A program made the position numbers and the translations under genes. Below, in pieces: positions 6,003-7,674 of a stretch of 7,674 nt of DNA. The stretch's first letter is position 1; every line of letters begins with the position of its first letter. The notes beneath the pieces were generated by a model. That model was given only the letters and a program-made list of their open reading frames with translations. It did no database searches and was not told the DNA's origin. The DNA lies in assembly GCA_011777135.1 (NCBI GenBank), contig JAABVY010000083.1, forward strand, positions 2,607-10,280. Reading direction: 5' to 3'. The DNA comes from Candidatus Zixiibacteriota bacterium (GTDB lineage: Bacteria; Zixibacteria; MSB-5A5; JAABVY01).

Positions 6003-7157
6003 ATGAAGAATAGCACCAAAATTTCGACATCATTAAGCTGGATCGAAGTCAGCCGCGAGAATATCCTCAATAATATCAGGGTCATCAGAACGAAAATCGG
6101 TTCTGATGTAAAAATCGCTGCGGTAGTTAAAGCCAATGCCTACGGGCACGGCTATCATGAAATTGCTCAAATTCTGCAAGATGAGAAGATCGATTTTCTG
6201 GCCGTCCATAGCCTCGAGGAAGCATTCATACTAAAGGAGGGCGAATATTCACAGGAAATTCTGATTGTCGGCTATGTACCCTATGATCAACTCAGGAAAG
6301 CTGTCGAGTCGGATTTTCACCTGACTGTCTATAATACTGATACTATAAAACAACTCGAGAAACTGAAGATATCAAGGAAAGCTAAAGTCCATCTCAAACT
6401 GGAAACAGGAACTAACCGTCAGGGGATTGACGAAAAGGAACTTCCAGCCTTCATCGATCTTCTAAAGGAGACAAAAAATATCGAACTGGTCGGAGCATCC
6501 ACTCATTTTGCCAACATCGAGGATACAACAGACCATTCTTATGCGCAGTCTCAGCTTGATCATTATAAAGAAATTATAGCTGAAATAGAAAATGCCGGCT
6601 TCGAGATTCCGATAAAACATACGGCCTCCTCGGCGGCATCGCTTTTATTTTCAAAGACTCACTACAATATGATCAGGTTTGGGATTTCTCTGTACGGTCT
6701 CTGGCCATCCAAGGAGACTTATCTTTCTTATCGCCTGGCCGGCGGTGAGAATAATCTTCTGACACCCGCGCTCACCTGGAAGACGAAGGTTGCCCAGATT
6801 AAGAATGTACCCAAGGGATCATTCATCGGTTATGGCTGCACTTATCGCACGACTGCTGATTCAAAAATAGCCGTGCTTCCTCTGGGCTATTATGATGGTT
6901 ATGACCGCAAGCTCTCGAATCTGGGGTATGTCCTGATCAAGGGCGAACGGGCTCAGGTGCGCGGAAGAATTTGCATGGACAACATCATGGTGGATGTCAC
7001 CAATATAGCGAATGTAAAGATCGAGGATGAGGTTGTGCTTCTCGGCCGTCAGGATGGTGATATTATCACCGCGGAACAGATGGCATCATGGGCACAGACC
7101 ATTAACTACGAAATCGTAGCGAGAATAAATCCATTGCTTCCCAGAATAATTATATAG
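6003..7157 (+). CDS. alr: Alanine racemase (PLP-dependent, fold type III)
   Basis: This 384-residue enzyme interconverts L- and D-alanine, supplying D-alanine for peptidoglycan, in the cytoplasm. The PLP-binding lysine is Lys43 in AVVKANAYGHG, in the N-terminal TIM barrel. The second catalytic base is Tyr277 in IGYGCTY, in the C-terminal beta domain. The PLP-contacting Arg225 (NMIRFGISLYGL) and the substrate-site Arg139 and Met325 (GRICMDN) are all present, and the protein ends with the usual INYEIVARI. Length is typical. The Arg139 loop reads ETGTNRQG rather than the common DTGMxRxG. The ATG at 6003 has no Shine-Dalgarno, but a promoter sits immediately upstream. Two sampled 60-base lines inside the gene are 37-40% GC against 58-60% in two from fabL, so base use differs from its neighbour. 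The downstream hydrolase is closely coupled. Racemization of other amino acids cannot be excluded. Confidence 0.93.
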   Translation: MKNSTKISTSLSWIEVSRENILNNIRVIRTKIGSDVKIAAVVKANAYGHGYHEIAQILQDEKIDFLAVHSLEEAFILKEGEYSQEILIVGYVPYDQLRKAVESDFHLTVYNTDTIKQLEKLKISRKAKVHLKLETGTNRQGIDEKELPAFIDLLKETKNIELVGASTHFANIEDTTDHSYAQSQLDHYKEIIAEIENAGFEIPIKHTASSAASLLFSKTHYNMIRFGISLYGLWPSKETYLSYRLAGGENNLLTPALTWKTKVAQIKNVPKGSFIGYGCTYRTTADSKIAVLPLGYYDGYDRKLSNLGYVLIKGERAQVRGRICMDNIMVDVTNIANVKIEDEVVLLGRQDGDIITAEQMASWAQTINYEIVARINPLLPRIII

Positions 7158-7160
7158 GAG
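7156..7160 (+). promoter_or_regulatory. Shine-Dalgarno overlapping the alr stop codon
   Basis: AGGAG lies 6 nt before the ATG at 7167 and shares its first two bases with the TAG stop of alr. It supports co-transcription and translational coupling of the hydrolase to alr. Confidence 0.75.
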
Positions 7161-7166
7161 ATTACT

Positions 7167-7674
7167 ATGCCTTCCATAGATTCAAAAGGGGTTGAAATAT
7201 ACTTTGAGGATGTTGGTTCGGGAATTCCGATTGTACTTGTGCATGGCCTTGGTATCGACAGGCGTATTTTCAAATACCAGATCAATGCCCTAAAAGACGG
7301 ATTCCGCCTGATAACATTTGATCTTCGCGGGCATGGAAGGTCCGAGGCTCCTGAAACCGGCTACTCTTATGGAGACTTTACCGATGACCTGAAAAACCTG
7401 GGCGAGCATCTTGATCTGAAAGATTTTCATCTGATCGGGCTTTCCATGGGTGGAGCAGTGGCGGTCCGCTATCTGATCGAGAATCCGGGAAAGGCAAATT
7501 CTCTGACATTGATCGGCTCGCATATAGTCGGATATATGAAATTCCAGGATTGGCCCAACATGTTCAAGATAACCCATAAAGAGGGAGTTGAACAGGCTCG
7601 GGAAACATGGAAAAATTTCAGACTGTTTGAAAATCTGAAAAACGATAAAGCGAAATTCGATATCCTTTCTGATA
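7167..7674 (+). CDS. Alpha/beta hydrolase, 3' partial
   Basis: The frame is open from ATG 7167 to the right edge, giving 169 residues. The N-terminal half of an alpha/beta-hydrolase fold protein is clear: VEIYFEDVGSG strand region, oxyanion-hole HGLG (26-29), DLRGHGRS (52-59) and nucleophile elbow GLSMGG with Ser93. The catalytic Asp and His would lie beyond the window. The cap region begins near residue 120. The family includes esterases, lactonases (3-oxoadipate enol-lactonase-like), haloperoxidase-like and C-C hydrolases, and the visible part does not separate them. No signal peptide is seen, so it is probably cytoplasmic. It follows alr by 9 nt with a good Shine-Dalgarno and most likely shares its transcript, but a functional link to D-alanine metabolism is not evident. 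Confidence 0.88.
   Translation, partial: MPSIDSKGVEIYFEDVGSGIPIVLVHGLGIDRRIFKYQINALKDGFRLITFDLRGHGRSEAPETGYSYGDFTDDLKNLGEHLDLKDFHLIGLSMGGAVAVRYLIENPGKANSLTLIGSHIVGYMKFQDWPNMFKITHKEGVEQARETWKNFRLFENLKNDKAKFDILSD

Noticed and set aside
7290..7577. Minus-strand open frame of 95 codons near the right edge
   Set aside because: It lies opposite the alpha/beta hydrolase, whose HGLG, RGHGRS and GLSMGG motifs show that the plus strand is the coding one.
1..7674. tRNA, rRNA, CRISPR array or insertion sequence
   Set aside because: No regularly spaced repeats, cloverleaf-like sequence, transposase-like frame or terminal inverted repeats were seen on reading both strands.

Overview
The window looks like the chromosome of an uncultured-type, Gram-negative bacterium of the FCB superphylum, possibly Candidatus Zixibacteria or a relative. 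This is inferred from a C25 (gingipain-family) peptidase ending in a two-repeat type I dockerin with the 'VSDAVxIINYVFVGG' style, next to a Ser/Thr kinase-TolB-like-TPR protein of the sort abundant in such lineages. No rRNA or other phylogenetic marker is present, so the assignment is tentative. No mobile element, tRNA, rRNA or CRISPR array was seen.

Layout. Positions 1-2543 (+) hold the 3' part of a large secreted cysteine peptidase: propeptide end, C25 catalytic domain, Ig-like domain, adhesin-like beta domain, dockerin. Its start and signal peptide lie left of the window. A 125-bp convergent gap with a two-step hairpin separates it from a 754-residue cytoplasmic-looking Ser/Thr kinase with TolB/FlgO-like and TPR regions (4933-2669, -). 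A 269-bp divergent intergenic region follows. It holds a near-consensus sigma70-type promoter on each side and two small dyads between them.

To the right, on the + strand, are an enoyl-ACP reductase of the FabL type (5203-5949), an alanine racemase (6003-7157) and the N-terminal part of an alpha/beta hydrolase (7167 to the edge). The alr gene appears to have its own promoter, placed so close to the ATG that its mRNA would be leaderless. The hydrolase has a Shine-Dalgarno that overlaps the alr stop codon, so it is probably translated together with alr.

Working together. fabL and alr both serve envelope building, in fatty acid elongation and D-alanine supply for peptidoglycan. The kinase could be a soluble signalling or scaffold protein, but nothing in the sequence identifies its target. 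The peptidase is probably extracellular or surface-attached and unrelated to the right-hand cluster. The clearest points for a second look are the dockerin on a gingipain-type protease, the FabL-type YX6K active site in a gene likely to be mislabelled FabG, the predicted leaderless alr, and the operator-like dyad in the divergent promoter region.
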